DNA of 64,000 nucleotides from Pseudomonas sp. A-1 (GCF_004801855.1 NZ_SSTC01000002.1:1-64000), one strand, 5' to 3'; positions 25,764 to 35,500 are shown, counted from the stretch's first letter. A program made the numbers and translations. The notes: generated from the letters alone by a model not told the origin.

Positions 25764-26531
25764 TCAGCTGCGCCGCCGCCGCCGCAGTTGCCAGCCCAGG
25801 CGCAGGTCGTCGAACACCGGCACCAGCGCCAGGGTCAGCAGCAGGGCCGCCAGCGGTACGGTGACGAGAAAGCCGAAGTGCTGGAAGCCGAAGGCGCCGC
25901 TGACTCCGCCGGTGAAGAAGCAGCCGACCAGCAGGGCGTTGATGCGCAGGCGCTCGCGGTTGGCGCGTACCGGCACCTGGTCCGGGCGCTCGTGGCGGTT
26001 GACGTAGAGCGCCTTGCCCAGCTCGATGCCGATGTCGGTGATCATCCCGGTAACGTGGGTGGTGCGGATCTCGGCGTTGGAGAGCTTGGTGATGATGGCG
26101 TTCTGCAGCCCCATGATGAAGCACAGCAGCATCACGGTGAGCGGCACGAAGAAGCCGGGAATCTCCATCAGCCGCGCCCCCAGCACGCCGAAGCACAGCA
26201 GCAGGCCGGCCTCCAGTAGCAGCGGCAGGGCGAACTGGCCGTGCAGGCGGCGCCGGCGCGAGAAGTTGATCAGCAGGGTGGAGGTGATGGCCCCGGCGAC
26301 GAAGGACAGCAGGCCGCCGATACCGCCGAGGGCCAGGTCGCTGGCGCCGAGCACCAGGTTGTCGGCCACCGAGGAGAGGATGCCGGTCATGTGCGAGGTG
26401 TACTGCTGCACGGCGATGAAGCCGCCGGCGTTCGCCGCCCCGGCGATGAACGCCAGGCACAGGCCGAGCTGGCGATTGCTCTGCCGGGAACGGCGGCGAT
26501 CGGTGAGGCGGCGGGCGTACTTGATCGGCAT
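25764..26531 (-). CDS. YoaK/DUF1275 family membrane protein
   Basis: The 255-aa protein has six or so helices and the family core AFIAGAANAGGFIAVQQYTSHMTG in its first half, with LQNAIITKLSNAEIRTTHVTG in the second. The function of the family is not established. It ends about 100 bases upstream of the exporter operon on the same strand. Confidence 0.85.
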   Translation of the reverse strand: MPIKYARRLTDRRRSRQSNRQLGLCLAFIAGAANAGGFIAVQQYTSHMTGILSSVADNLVLGASDLALGGIGGLLSFVAGAITSTLLINFSRRRRLHGQFALPLLLEAGLLLCFGVLGARLMEIPGFFVPLTVMLLCFIMGLQNAIITKLSNAEIRTTHVTGMITDIGIELGKALYVNRHERPDQVPVRANRERLRINALLVGCFFTGGVSGAFGFQHFGFLVTVPLAALLLTLALVPVFDDLRLGWQLRRRRRS

Positions 26532-26860
26532 GGCTCCGGGGAATCCCTCCGTCCGGGCTGCGGGGTAAGTGGCCGGATTATACGGCCGGCTTGCAGTCGC
26601 GTGGTGAGCTGGTTGGGCCTGGCGATCCAGCGGCAGTGGCGAGTGGGGGGCAGGCAGCCATTTTATCAGGCGTCACTTAACATAATGAATTGCAATCGCC
26701 CATGTTGGCATCACCTGCACGCTTCACCGGTCAACAGAAGAGCGCATTGATCGCGCGCGCCCATCGTCGATCCGCGGCGCCTGGCGTGGGCGCTGGCAAA
26801 GCCCGTGCCGCTGGCTAGATTCAAGAGGTCGCCGCCGAGGGCTTCGGCCCGGAGAGTCCC
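26532..26860. other. Divergent intergenic region (about 330 bases)
   Basis: It lies between the YoaK-like gene and the decarboxylase, which point away from each other, so it should hold both promoters. The stretch near 26660-26705 is the most AT-rich (TTTTATCAGG, TTAACATAATGAATTG). No open frame, repeat or terminator is convincing. Confidence 0.4.
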
Positions 26861-29017
26861 ATGAGCACGTTCAAGATCGCCTGCCCGTCCTCACTGTTCG
26901 ACAGCTTCATCCTCGAACACGCGATGATCGATCTGGCCAGCACCGACTTCACCAACGTAGCCGCCGTGGTGACGGCGGCGGACGAGGCGCGCGAGGTGCT
27001 GGCCCGGATCGCCCATACCGGTTTCCCGATCCCGCTGTTCGTCGCCCTGCGGCCGGGCGAGGCGGTGCCGGAGGACATCCTGTCGCGCATCGCCGGCACG
27101 CTGCAGGTGGGCAAGGGCGAGCGCCATTTCAACGGCAAGCGCATCGCCCAGGCGGCCGAGACCTACGCGCAGAAGCTCTACCCGCCGTTCTTCAGGGCGC
27201 TCAAGGAGTACGTGAAGACCGGCAACGTGGCCTTCGACTGCCCAGGGCACCAGGGCGGGCAGTTCTTCCGCGGGCATCCGCTGGGGCGGGCGTTCTTCGA
27301 GTTCTTCGGCGAGAACGTGTTCCGCGCCGACCTGTGCAACGCCGACGTCAAGCTCGGCGACCTGCTGATCCACGAGGGACCGGCCCGCGATGCGCAGATG
27401 AACGCCGCGCGCATCTACAACGCCGACAAGACCTACTTCGTGCTCAACGGCACCTCGACCTCCAACAAGGTGGTCACCAGCGCCCTGCTGGCCAAGGACG
27501 ACCTGGTGCTGTTCGACCGCAACAACCACAAGTCCATCCATCTCGGCGCGCTGATCCTCTGCGGCGCCAGGCCGGTGTACCTGGAGACGGCGCGCAACTG
27601 CTACGGCTTCATCGGCGGCATCGATGCGCACTGTTTCGACGAGCAGTACATCCGGGCGGCGATCGCCGAGGTCGACCCGGACAGGGCGCAGCAGAAGCGG
27701 CCGATCCGCCTGGCGGTGATCCAGCTCGGCACCTACGACGGTACCATCTACGACGCCCGCCAGGTGGTGGAGAAGATCGGCCGGCTGTGCGACTACATCC
27801 TGTTCGACTCGGCCTGGGTCGGCTACGAGCAGTTCATCCCGATGATGCACGACAGCTCGCCGTTGCTGCTCGACCTGGGGCCGGACGATCCGGGGCTGTT
27901 CGTCACCCAGTCGGTGCACAAGCAGCAGGCGGGCTTCTCGCAGTCGTCGCAGATCCACAAGAAGGACCGGCACATCAAGGGCCAGCCGCGCTACTGCAAC
28001 CACAAGCGGCTGAACAACGCCTACATGATGCATGCCTCCACCAGCCCGTTCTATCCGATCTTCGCGGCGCTGGACGTCAACGCGCAGATGCACGACGGCC
28101 TGGCCGGGCGCAACCTGTGGCGCGAGTGCATCAGGAACGGCGTGGAGGCGCGCAAGCTGATGCTGCGCACCTGCAAGTACATCAAGCCGTTCATCCCGGC
28201 GCAGGTGGACGGCCGCCCGTGGGCCGAGCACGAAACCGAGATGATCATCGACGACCTGCGCTTCTTCAAATTCCGGCCGGAGGACCAGTGGCACGACTTC
28301 GCCGGCTACGCCAGGGACCAGTACTACGTCGATCCGTGCAAGATGCTGCTGACCACCTTCGGCATCGACCCGACCACGGGGGGCTATGCCTCGCTCGGCG
28401 TACCGGCCGCGGTGCTCGCCCACTACCTGCGCGCCAACGGCATAGTGCCGGAGAAGGCCGACCTCAACTCGATCCTGTTCCTGCTCACGCCCTCGGACAA
28501 CTTCGCCAAGCTGCAGCACCTGGTGGCGCATATCGCCCAGTTCGAGCGGCATATCGACCACGACAGCCCGCTGAGCGAGGTTCTGCCGGCCATCCATGCC
28601 GCGCACGAGAAATACGCCGACTACACGCTGCGCCGGTTGTGCCTGGAAATGCACGATTTCTACAGGCGCCACGAGATGAACAAGCTGCAGAAGCAGATGT
28701 TCCGCAAGCAGCACTTCCCCCGCCAGGCGCTGACGCCGTGGGAGGCCAACCAGCATCTGCTGCGCAACAACGTGGAGCTGGTGCCGCTGGCCGAAATCGA
28801 CGGGCGCATCGCCGCCGAAGGGGCGCTGCCCTATCCGCCGGGGGTGCTCTGCGTGGTGCCCGGCGAGGTGTGGGGCGGTGCGGCGCTGCAGTATTTCCTG
28901 GCCTTGGAGGAGGGCGTCAACGCGTTGCCCGGCTTCGAGCCGGAAATCCAGGGCGTCTACCTGCAGCGCGAGGCGGACGGGCGCAAGCGCGCCTACGGCT
29001 ATGTGATCAGGGAGTAA
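26861..29017 (+). CDS. Orn/Lys/Arg decarboxylase (fold type I, SpeC/SpeF-like)
   Basis: The 718-aa cytoplasmic enzyme decarboxylates a basic amino acid with PLP. After an N-terminal wing domain comes the large PLP domain with TSTSNKVV, FDSAWVGYEQF and the PLP-binding Lys in SVHKQQAGFSQSSQIHKK, then a C-terminal domain with PPGVLCVVPGE. Length and motifs fit the ornithine decarboxylases of E. coli (SpeC/SpeF, about 711-732 aa) better than the longer-lived lysine or arginine enzymes. Ornithine to putrescine is therefore the best guess. Confidence 0.88.
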   Translation: MSTFKIACPSSLFDSFILEHAMIDLASTDFTNVAAVVTAADEAREVLARIAHTGFPIPLFVALRPGEAVPEDILSRIAGTLQVGKGERHFNGKRIAQAAETYAQKLYPPFFRALKEYVKTGNVAFDCPGHQGGQFFRGHPLGRAFFEFFGENVFRADLCNADVKLGDLLIHEGPARDAQMNAARIYNADKTYFVLNGTSTSNKVVTSALLAKDDLVLFDRNNHKSIHLGALILCGARPVYLETARNCYGFIGGIDAHCFDEQYIRAAIAEVDPDRAQQKRPIRLAVIQLGTYDGTIYDARQVVEKIGRLCDYILFDSAWVGYEQFIPMMHDSSPLLLDLGPDDPGLFVTQSVHKQQAGFSQSSQIHKKDRHIKGQPRYCNHKRLNNAYMMHASTSPFYPIFAALDVNAQMHDGLAGRNLWRECIRNGVEARKLMLRTCKYIKPFIPAQVDGRPWAEHETEMIIDDLRFFKFRPEDQWHDFAGYARDQYYVDPCKMLLTTFGIDPTTGGYASLGVPAAVLAHYLRANGIVPEKADLNSILFLLTPSDNFAKLQHLVAHIAQFERHIDHDSPLSEVLPAIHAAHEKYADYTLRRLCLEMHDFYRRHEMNKLQKQMFRKQHFPRQALTPWEANQHLLRNNVELVPLAEIDGRIAAEGALPYPPGVLCVVPGEVWGGAALQYFLALEEGVNALPGFEPEIQGVYLQREADGRKRAYGYVIRE

Positions 29018-29033
29018 GGCCGGGTTGCTGGCG

Positions 29034-29672
29034 CTACTGGTGCAGTACCAGCCGGTGCTCCGTGCGCAGCGTGCCGAACAGCTCGGCGGCGGCGTAGGTG
29101 CTGTAGTGCAGTTCGCGCACCGGCAGCGGCAGTAGTTCGGCGTCGGCGAACTCGCCCAGCCGCTTCTGCAGGGCCTGCCGCGGCACGGCACGGGCGAACA
29201 GGCCGACCGTCAGGTGCGGGTGGTAGGGCGCCTGGCGGATTTCCGCGCTGTGCGCGGCCAGCGCTGCGCGCAGGGCCCCCAGGCGCCGGTCGGGATCACC
29301 GACGGTGAGGAAGGGTGCGCTGGCGTAGCTGTCCAGGCCGCCGATCTGCAGCTCGAAGGGGCGATCCGCCAGCCGGCGCAGTGCATCGAACTGGGCGGAG
29401 AGGCGTTCGCCGGGAAAGTCGTCGTCGAAGCGCGCGGCCTCGGCCGGAAAGCCGCAGACGAACAGGGTGATATGCGCCTGGCGCCGGTAGTCTCCATGCA
29501 GCCAGGCGCCCAGATGCGCGCGCGCCCGTTCGAGGCGGGCGAGGATGCGCGGGCAGTCGACCGGCAGGGTCCACACGCCATAGCGGGTGCGGCCGCGGTG
29601 CCACTCCGGATAGTCGCGCCGCTCGCAGGCGATGCTCTGCTCCGGGGCGTGCAGCGGGTCGGAGAAGCGCAC
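29034..29672 (-). CDS. 2H phosphoesterase (2'-5' RNA ligase-like)
   Basis: The 212-aa protein has the two H-x-T motifs of the 2H superfamily, AHITLF (about residue 67) and PHLTVGLF (about 150), which form a cyclic-phosphodiesterase or RNA-ligase active site. It starts with GTG one base after the helicase stop, so it is translationally tied to it. RNA 2',3'-cyclic phosphate processing is the family's usual activity; the substrate here is unknown. Confidence 0.82.
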   Translation of the reverse strand: MRFSDPLHAPEQSIACERRDYPEWHRGRTRYGVWTLPVDCPRILARLERARAHLGAWLHGDYRRQAHITLFVCGFPAEAARFDDDFPGERLSAQFDALRRLADRPFELQIGGLDSYASAPFLTVGDPDRRLGALRAALAAHSAEIRQAPYHPHLTVGLFARAVPRQALQKRLGEFADAELLPLPVRELHYSTYAAAELFGTLRTEHRLVLHQ

Positions 29673-29673
29673 C

Positions 29674-32316
29674 TCAGGCCAGCGGCGCCAGCAGGGCGTC
29701 GAGGTCCGCCTCGCTCAGCGTCCATTCACCCTGGCCGCCGCCTTCCAGCACGCTGCGGGCGAGACTGGCCTTGTTCTGCTGCAGCTGCTGGATCTTCTCC
29801 TCGACGCTGCCGCGGGCGATCAACCGGTAGACGAACACCGGCTTGTCCTGGCCGATGCGGTAGGCGCGGTCGCTGGCCTGGGCCTCGGCGGCCGGGTTCC
29901 ACCAGGGGTCGAAGTGGATCACCGTGTCGGCGGCGGTCAGGTTGAGGCCGGCGCCGCCGGCCTTGAGGCTGATCAGGAACACCGGCACCCGGCCGCCCTG
30001 GAACGCCTCTACCGGCGCGCGGCGGTCCTGGGTGGCGCCGGTGAGCTTGGCGTAGGCGATCTTGCGCGCCTTCAGTTCGGCTTCGATCAGGCCGAGCATG
30101 CTGGTGAACTGCGAGAACAGCAGCACGCGGCGGCCCTCGGCGATCAACTCCTCGAGCATCTCCAGCAGCGCAGTGAGCTTGCCGGAGTCGGCGCTGGCGT
30201 GTTCGGCGCCCTCGTCGCCGAGCAGGCGCAGGTCGCAGCAGGCCTGGCGCAGGCGCAGCAGCGCTTCGAGGATCACCAGCTGGCTGCGGCCCAGGCCGAG
30301 GCGCTGGATCTCGGCGCGCACCTTCTGGTCCATGGCCAGGCGCAGGGTCTCGTAGCGGTCGCGCTGCACGTCGGTCAGCTCGATGCGCTGGGTGATCTCG
30401 GTCTTCGGCGGCAGCTCGCGGGCCACCTGCTCCTTGGTGCGGCGCAGCAGGAAGGGCTTGACCCGCGCCACCAGGTGGGCGAGGCGCAGCGCATCGCCGC
30501 GCTTCTCGATCGGCGTGCGGTAGACCCGGGTGAACGCCTTGCTGTCGCCCAGCCAGCCGGGCATCAGGAAGTTGAACAGCGACCACAGCTCGCCGAGGTG
30601 ATTCTCCAGCGGCGTGCCGGTCAGGCACAGGCGCTGATCGGCCATGAGCTGGCCGGCGGCCTGGGCGGCGCGGCTGCGCGGGTTCTTGATGTTCTGCGCC
30701 TCGTCGAGGATCAGCAGGTGCCAGTGGCGGCCATGCAGCTGCTTGAGGTCGCGCGGCAGCAGGGCGTAGGTGGTCAGCACCAGGTCGCTCTGCTCGATCT
30801 GCGCGAACAGGCCCTTGCGCCGGGCGCCGTGCAGGGCCAGCACGCGCAGCTCGGGGGCGAAGCGCGCCGCCTCGTCCTGCCAGTTGGGGATCAGGCTGGT
30901 GGGCATGACGATCAGCGTCGGGCTGGTCAGCCGGCCGGCCTGCTTCTCGGCGAGGATGTGCGCCAGGGTCTGCAGCGTCTTGCCCAGGCCCATGTCGTCG
31001 GCGAGGATGCCGCCGACCTTGAGTTCGCGCAGGGCCTGCAGCCAGGCCAGGCTGTGCTGCTGGTAGTCGCGCAGTTCGGCGCGCAGACCGGCCGGGGTGG
31101 CCACCGGCTGCTGCGGCAGCTCCTGCAGGCGGCGGGCGAACTCGCGCAGGCGCTCGCCGCCCAGCCAGTGCAGCGCCGGCACCTGCTCCAGGGCGGCCAG
31201 GCGCGCGGCGTCGGCGCGGCCCAGGCGCAGGCGCTCGCTCCAGATCGCGTCCTCGTCCTGCTCGGCGCGGAAGTACAGCTCGCCGAGGCTGGCCAGCAGC
31301 GGCTTGAGGCGGCCGAAGGGCAGGGCGACGCGGCGCCCGCCGTAGCTGCGCGGCAGCGGCACCAGCAGCTCCTCGTCGTCGCCGCGGCGGGCCAGCGCCT
31401 CGCCGGTGAGCAGCCAGGGCGAGTGGCGGATGGCGTGGAGCAGGATCGGCAGCAGGCTGACCTTCTCGCCGTCCACCTCGATGCCCATCTCCAGGTCGAA
31501 CCAGTCGCCTTCCTCGGCTTCCTCGATGCCGACGTGCCAGTCGCCGAGGGTCGCCAGGTTGAACTGGAAGTCCGGCTGCAGGCGGATCTGCCAGCCCTGT
31601 TCGCGCAACTGCGGCAGCTGCTCGCGGACGAAGTGCAGCCAGGCGGCATCGTCGGGCAGCTCGAAAGGCTCGCCGGCGCTTTCCGGCAGGGCCTCGCTGC
31701 GGCGCAGGGCGATGCTGAAGCCGCAGGCAGTGAGCTGCTGGCGCAGCGCGGCCTCGACTTCCAGCTGGCGGGCGATGCGCAGCTGGCGGCGGGCGTCGAG
31801 GGCGACCAGCCACTCCTTCTGCGCCACCCGGCCGAAGGTGACGTGGCCCTGGTAGTCGAAGGCCAGCGCGGCGCGGTGCTGGGTCTGCTCGATCATCCGC
31901 CCCTTGCGCGCGTCGTAGTGCACGCGCACGTGGCTGCCGAGGATCAGCCGCGGCTGCGGCGCCGCGGCGGGCAGGTCGATGATTTCCGGCGGGGCGTCGC
32001 GGTCGGGCACGCTATGCCCCTGCAGCTGCAGGCGCTCGAGGGTCAGCAGGGCGGCGACCACGTGCTTGCAGTTGTAGCCGACCGGGCAGCTGCAGCGGCC
32101 GTCGACGTCCCAGTGCGCGCCGCGGTCGATCAGGCGGATGCGCTGGCGGTAGCGCTGGCGGCCGGATCCGCGGCACTCGGCGAGCAGCACGCCCTTCTCG
32201 AGGCCGTCGATCTGCGAGCGGTTGTCGAGGAAATAGTCGCGGCCACGGCTGTAGTCGCCGGTGCCGAAGGCCTGACGCCAGTCCTGTACGCGCAGCTGGT
32301 GGATGCTCAGGGTCAT
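29674..32316 (-). CDS. SWIM zinc finger plus SNF2-family helicase
   Basis: The 880-aa protein has an N-terminal SWIM zinc finger (CSCPVGYNCKH near residue 75), a middle region with no known motif, then a SNF2 ATPase: LADDMGLGKTLQT (Walker A variant), DEAQNIKN (motif II), LTGTPLEN, and QASDRAYRIGQ (motif VI). Such proteins are DNA translocases found in many bacteria, usually linked to nucleic-acid repair or transcription. The start at 32316 excludes a long unsupported upstream extension. It is followed immediately by the 2H phosphoesterase gene. Confidence 0.9.
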   Translation of the reverse strand: MTLSIHQLRVQDWRQAFGTGDYSRGRDYFLDNRSQIDGLEKGVLLAECRGSGRQRYRQRIRLIDRGAHWDVDGRCSCPVGYNCKHVVAALLTLERLQLQGHSVPDRDAPPEIIDLPAAAPQPRLILGSHVRVHYDARKGRMIEQTQHRAALAFDYQGHVTFGRVAQKEWLVALDARRQLRIARQLEVEAALRQQLTACGFSIALRRSEALPESAGEPFELPDDAAWLHFVREQLPQLREQGWQIRLQPDFQFNLATLGDWHVGIEEAEEGDWFDLEMGIEVDGEKVSLLPILLHAIRHSPWLLTGEALARRGDDEELLVPLPRSYGGRRVALPFGRLKPLLASLGELYFRAEQDEDAIWSERLRLGRADAARLAALEQVPALHWLGGERLREFARRLQELPQQPVATPAGLRAELRDYQQHSLAWLQALRELKVGGILADDMGLGKTLQTLAHILAEKQAGRLTSPTLIVMPTSLIPNWQDEAARFAPELRVLALHGARRKGLFAQIEQSDLVLTTYALLPRDLKQLHGRHWHLLILDEAQNIKNPRSRAAQAAGQLMADQRLCLTGTPLENHLGELWSLFNFLMPGWLGDSKAFTRVYRTPIEKRGDALRLAHLVARVKPFLLRRTKEQVARELPPKTEITQRIELTDVQRDRYETLRLAMDQKVRAEIQRLGLGRSQLVILEALLRLRQACCDLRLLGDEGAEHASADSGKLTALLEMLEELIAEGRRVLLFSQFTSMLGLIEAELKARKIAYAKLTGATQDRRAPVEAFQGGRVPVFLISLKAGGAGLNLTAADTVIHFDPWWNPAAEAQASDRAYRIGQDKPVFVYRLIARGSVEEKIQQLQQNKASLARSVLEGGGQGEWTLSEADLDALLAPLA

Positions 32317-32374
32317 GGATGATCGGACCGGAAAGCCTCGGGCGGCTCCCGATCCGGCAGCCCGCCCCGACGGC

Positions 32375-33358
32375 TCACCCCAGTCGACGCTCCCACAGTT
32401 CGGCGGCGCGCTGGAAGGCGGCCTCACGCTCCAGGCCCAGGCCACGCAGGGCGAGGGCCATGGTGGCGAGCACGGCCAGGCGGCCGTAGGCGTCCTCGGC
32501 CTCGCCGCACCAGAAGGCGGCCAGGTGCTCGGGGTCGAGGCTGGCCGGCTTGACGTGACGCTGCGCCGACAGCGCCGGCCATTCCTCGTCCCACGCCTGG
32601 CCGGCGGTGGCGCCGAACAGGTGGGTGTCGACGTCGGGATTGACCTCGATCTCGCCGCCATCGCCCTTGATGACGATGGCGTGGTCGCCGAGCAGCACGC
32701 TGGCCTCGCGGTGGATGGCCTGGTAGCCGGGGTGGAAGATGCTCTGCAGCACGCAGCGCGCGCCCAGCGGGTTGAGCACGCGGGCCAGCGAGTGGATCGG
32801 CGAGCGCAGGCCGAGGGTGTTGCGCAGGTCGATCATGTGCTGCAGGCGCGGCATCCAGGCGCCCAGCGGGATAAAGGCGACATTGCCCAGGTCCAGGGCC
32901 TGGCCGACCTGCGCCCAGTCGCTGCAGCAGGGGATGTCCAGCCGGTCGAGCAGCTGCTCGCTGTACAGGCGCCCGGCGGTGTGTGCGCCGCCGCCGTGCA
33001 TCAGGATGCGCACGCCGCTGGCGGCCAGGGCCTTGGCCGCCAGCAGGTACCAGGGCAGGTGGCGCTTCTTGCCGGCGTAGCTCGGCCAGTCCAGATCGAC
33101 CACGGTGGGCGGTGCGTTGAGGCGCTCGCGCACCGCCTCGGTGAAGCCGGCGATCTCCTCGGCGCTCTCCTCCTTGTGCCGCAGCAGCATGAGGAAGGCG
33201 CCGAGCTGGACCTCCTCGGCCTTGCCGTCGAGCAGCATGCCCATGGCCTCGCGGGCCTCCTCGCGGGTCAGGCTGCGCGCGCCGCGCTTGCCCTTGCCGA
33301 GGATGCGCACGAACTGCGCGAAGGGGTGTTCTGCGGGAGTCACCAGGGTCGGGGTCAT
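32375..33358 (-). CDS. ybiB: YbiB family protein (TrpD-like glycosyltransferase fold)
   Basis: The 327-aa protein resembles anthranilate phosphoribosyltransferase in fold: FLMLLRHKEESAEEIAGFTEAV at the N-terminal helical domain and LMHGGG, FIPLGAWMPRL, LNPLGA later. The TrpD active-site glycine loop is replaced, and E. coli YbiB binds nucleic acids rather than making tryptophan. ATG 33358 overlaps the tusE stop (ATGA), placing it at the end of the tus operon. Confidence 0.85.
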   Translation of the reverse strand: MTPTLVTPAEHPFAQFVRILGKGKRGARSLTREEAREAMGMLLDGKAEEVQLGAFLMLLRHKEESAEEIAGFTEAVRERLNAPPTVVDLDWPSYAGKKRHLPWYLLAAKALAASGVRILMHGGGAHTAGRLYSEQLLDRLDIPCCSDWAQVGQALDLGNVAFIPLGAWMPRLQHMIDLRNTLGLRSPIHSLARVLNPLGARCVLQSIFHPGYQAIHREASVLLGDHAIVIKGDGGEIEVNPDVDTHLFGATAGQAWDEEWPALSAQRHVKPASLDPEHLAAFWCGEAEDAYGRLAVLATMALALRGLGLEREAAFQRAAELWERRLG

Positions 33359-33690
33359 ATGCAATTGGTCGGTTTGGGCAGTCCGGCCAGCTTGGCGGCC
33401 AGTTTGGCAGGAGTGCCATGGAACAGTTGGTTGAGGTGCAGGCTGTTGCCCTTTTCCGGGCCGAGCTGCTGGGCGGTGTAGCGGATCAGCGGGCGGGTGG
33501 CCGGCGACAGCTGGAATTCGGCATAGAAGCGCCGCAGCAGTTCGAGGATTTCCCAGTGCGCCGCGCCCAGCACGATCTGCTCGCGCGCGGCCAGCGCCTC
33601 GGCCACCGCCGGGTTCCAGTCGTCCAGCGCGACCAGGTAGCCGTCCTTGTCCAGGGCGATGTCCTTGCCGTCTACGGTGATCATGTTCAT
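33355..33690 (-). CDS. tusE: Sulfur relay protein TusE (DsrC-like)
   Basis: The 111-aa protein ends in GLPKPTNCI with the conserved penultimate-region Cys that accepts persulfide from TusBCD and passes it to MnmA for 2-thiolation of tRNA wobble uridine. YLVALDDWNP and the PLIRYTAQQLG segments fit the DsrC/TusE family. Its ATG overlaps the tusB stop, and its own stop overlaps ybiB. Confidence 0.93.
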   Translation of the reverse strand: MNMITVDGKDIALDKDGYLVALDDWNPAVAEALAAREQIVLGAAHWEILELLRRFYAEFQLSPATRPLIRYTAQQLGPEKGNSLHLNQLFHGTPAKLAAKLAGLPKPTNCI

Positions 33691-33986
33691 AGCCAGCTGT
33701 TGGTCCGCTCGAAACGCAGGGTCAGCTCGACGAAGCCGGGGTAGTCGAGCGGGTGGACGAACTCCGGCGCGGCGATGCCGCGGGCCTGGAGGTCCTCGGC
33801 GAGGGCGAACAGCCGGCGGTCGGCCGGCAGCGCGCGCAGCACCTCGAACGGCTGCGAGCCGGGTTGCAGGGCGTAGACGGCGTCGCCGCAGAGCAGCAGG
33901 CCATCGCCCGGGCCGAGCAGGCGCAGGCAGCTGGCGCCGCTGGTGTCGGCGAACGGCGAACGGGAAAGCAGGTGCAGGGTGGCCAT
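33687..33986 (-). CDS. tusB: Sulfur relay protein TusB (DsrH-like)
   Basis: The 99-aa protein fits TusB: MATLHLLSRSPFAD at the start, GDGLLLCGDAVYAL in the middle. It forms the TusBCD heterohexamer for tRNA thiolation in the cytoplasm. Position between tusC and tusE with one- and four-base overlaps is decisive for the assignment. Confidence 0.9.
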   Translation of the reverse strand: MATLHLLSRSPFADTSGASCLRLLGPGDGLLLCGDAVYALQPGSQPFEVLRALPADRRLFALAEDLQARGIAAPEFVHPLDYPGFVELTLRFERTNSWL

Positions 33987-34345
33987 CAGAGGGTGATCAC
34001 CAGGTCGTGATGGTTGAGCAGGGCAGGCAGTTCGGCGTCGGGCAACTCGGTGACCGGCAGGGCGAGCTGCCGGGCGGTGAGGCCGCGGCGCTGCAGGTCG
34101 CTGGCGGCGACGTACAGCGCCTCGACCCCGAACAGCGGCAGCGCCTGCAGGTTGGCGGTCAGGTCCTTCTGCTCGACGGCCTTCGGGTGCTGGCCGCTGT
34201 GCAGCTGGAACACGCCGTCATCGAGAAACAGCAGACTGATCGGCAGGTCGAAGGCGCCGCCGGCCAGGGCGATGTCCAGCGCCTCGCGGGCGGCCGGGCC
34301 GTTCCACGGCGAGCGGCGGCAGATCAGCAGCAGGGATTTGGCCAT
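33986..34345 (-). CDS. tusC: Sulfur relay protein TusC (DsrF-like)
   Basis: The 119-aa protein has the DsrF/TusC pattern KSLLLICRRSPWNG, AREALDIALAGGAFD and LFLDDGVFQL. It is a structural partner of TusB and TusD. Its ATG lies one base after the tusD stop. Confidence 0.92.
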   Translation of the reverse strand: MAKSLLLICRRSPWNGPAAREALDIALAGGAFDLPISLLFLDDGVFQLHSGQHPKAVEQKDLTANLQALPLFGVEALYVAASDLQRRGLTARQLALPVTELPDAELPALLNHHDLVITL

Positions 34346-34346
34346 C

Positions 34347-34739
34347 TCAGTCCCCTCCGAAGCAGATCAGGCGGTCGGCGTCCTGGGCCGCCTCATGCAG
34401 CTGGCCGAGACCGGACAGCTCCCAGGGCGCCTCCAGGTTGTGGCTGGCGCGGCCGTAGCGCTGCGCTTCTTCCGCGTTCAGCACGCCGCGGCGCAGGGCG
34501 GCGGCGATGCACACCACGCCATCCAGCTGGTGCTCGGTGACGAAGGCGCGCCAGGCGGCCGGCAGGTCCAGCTCGTCCTGTGCGCTGACCGTCAGCGCGG
34601 AAGCCAGCTGCACGGCGTCCTGATAGAAGAACAGGCGGACGATCTCGTGGCCGCCAGCCAGCACTGCCTCGGCGAAACGCAGGGCACGGCGGCTGGACGG
34701 GGCGTGGGGCGGGGCGAACAGGGCGATGGCGAATTTCAT
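34347..34739 (-). CDS. tusD: Sulfurtransferase TusD (DsrE-like)
   Basis: The 130-aa protein starts MKFAIALFAPPHAPSS and has the active-site Cys in DGVVCIAAALRRG, which carries the persulfide in the TusBCD complex. LFFYQDAV and the C-terminal DRLICFGGD match the family. It is the first gene of tusDCBE-ybiB and has its own promoter region after the upstream terminator. Confidence 0.93.
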   Translation of the reverse strand: MKFAIALFAPPHAPSSRRALRFAEAVLAGGHEIVRLFFYQDAVQLASALTVSAQDELDLPAAWRAFVTEHQLDGVVCIAAALRRGVLNAEEAQRYGRASHNLEAPWELSGLGQLHEAAQDADRLICFGGD

Positions 34740-34786
34740 CTGGAGCGGCCTGGCAACAATGCCGCCCATGATAAACGCAAACGAAA

Positions 34787-34809
34787 GAGCCCGCCAAAGT
34801 GGCGGGCTC
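34787..34809 (-). terminator. Terminator of the Bax-inhibitor-1-like gene
   Basis: GAGCCCGCC and GGCGGGCTC form a nine-base stem with a five-base loop. In the minus direction it is followed by TTTCGTTTGC, giving an intrinsic terminator between the upstream gene and tusD. Confidence 0.8.
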
Positions 34810-34831
34810 CAGAGGGCACGGCAGGGCGGGA

Positions 34832-35500
34832 TCAGTCGTCGCTGCCCATGATGCCGAAGATCTGCAGCAGGCTGATGAACAGGTTGTAGATCGACACGTA
34901 CAGGCTGACGGTCGCCATGATGTAGTTGCGCTCGCCGCCGTGGATGATCTCGCTGGTCTGGTAGAGGATCGCCGCCGAGGAGAACAGCACGAAGCCGGCG
35001 CTGATCGCCAGTTGCAGGCCGCTGATCTCGAACAGCCAGGCGGCCAGCATGGCGCTGAGCAGCACGAAGAAGCCGACGGTGATGAAGCCCGACAGGAAGC
35101 TCATGTCCTTGCGGGTGGTCAGCACGTAGGCCGACAGCCCGCCGAAGACGATGGCGGTCATGGTGAAGGCGCTGACGATCACGTCGGCACCGTTGGCCAT
35201 GCCCAGGTAGCGGTCGAGGATCGGGCCGAGGGTGTAGCCCATGAAGCCGGTCAGGGCGAAGGTGCTGAGCAGGCCCCAGCCGGAGTTGCGCAGCTTCACG
35301 GTCAGGAAGAACAGGCCGTAGAAGCCGACCAGGGTGATCAGGATGCCCGGGTGCGGCACATGGGCCTGCTGCGCGGCGAAGGCCACCAGGCCGCTGAAGC
35401 TCAGGGTCATCGCCAGCAGGGCGTAGGTGTTGCGCAGGACCTTGCTGGTCTCGATCTGGTCGACCTGCGTGCCCTGCAGGACATAGGGTTGTTCGCGCAT
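34832..35500 (-). CDS. Bax inhibitor-1/YccA family membrane protein
   Basis: The 222-aa protein has seven membrane helices after a short soluble N-terminus (MREQPYVLQGTQ) and the family loops (LRNTYALLAMTLSFSGLVAF, STFALTGFMGYTLGPIL). YccA-type members interact with the FtsH protease in E. coli; others act as Ca2+-leak channels. ATG 35500 has AGGAGG nine bases upstream. Confidence 0.9.
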   Translation of the reverse strand: MREQPYVLQGTQVDQIETSKVLRNTYALLAMTLSFSGLVAFAAQQAHVPHPGILITLVGFYGLFFLTVKLRNSGWGLLSTFALTGFMGYTLGPILDRYLGMANGADVIVSAFTMTAIVFGGLSAYVLTTRKDMSFLSGFITVGFFVLLSAMLAAWLFEISGLQLAISAGFVLFSSAAILYQTSEIIHGGERNYIMATVSLYVSIYNLFISLLQIFGIMGSDD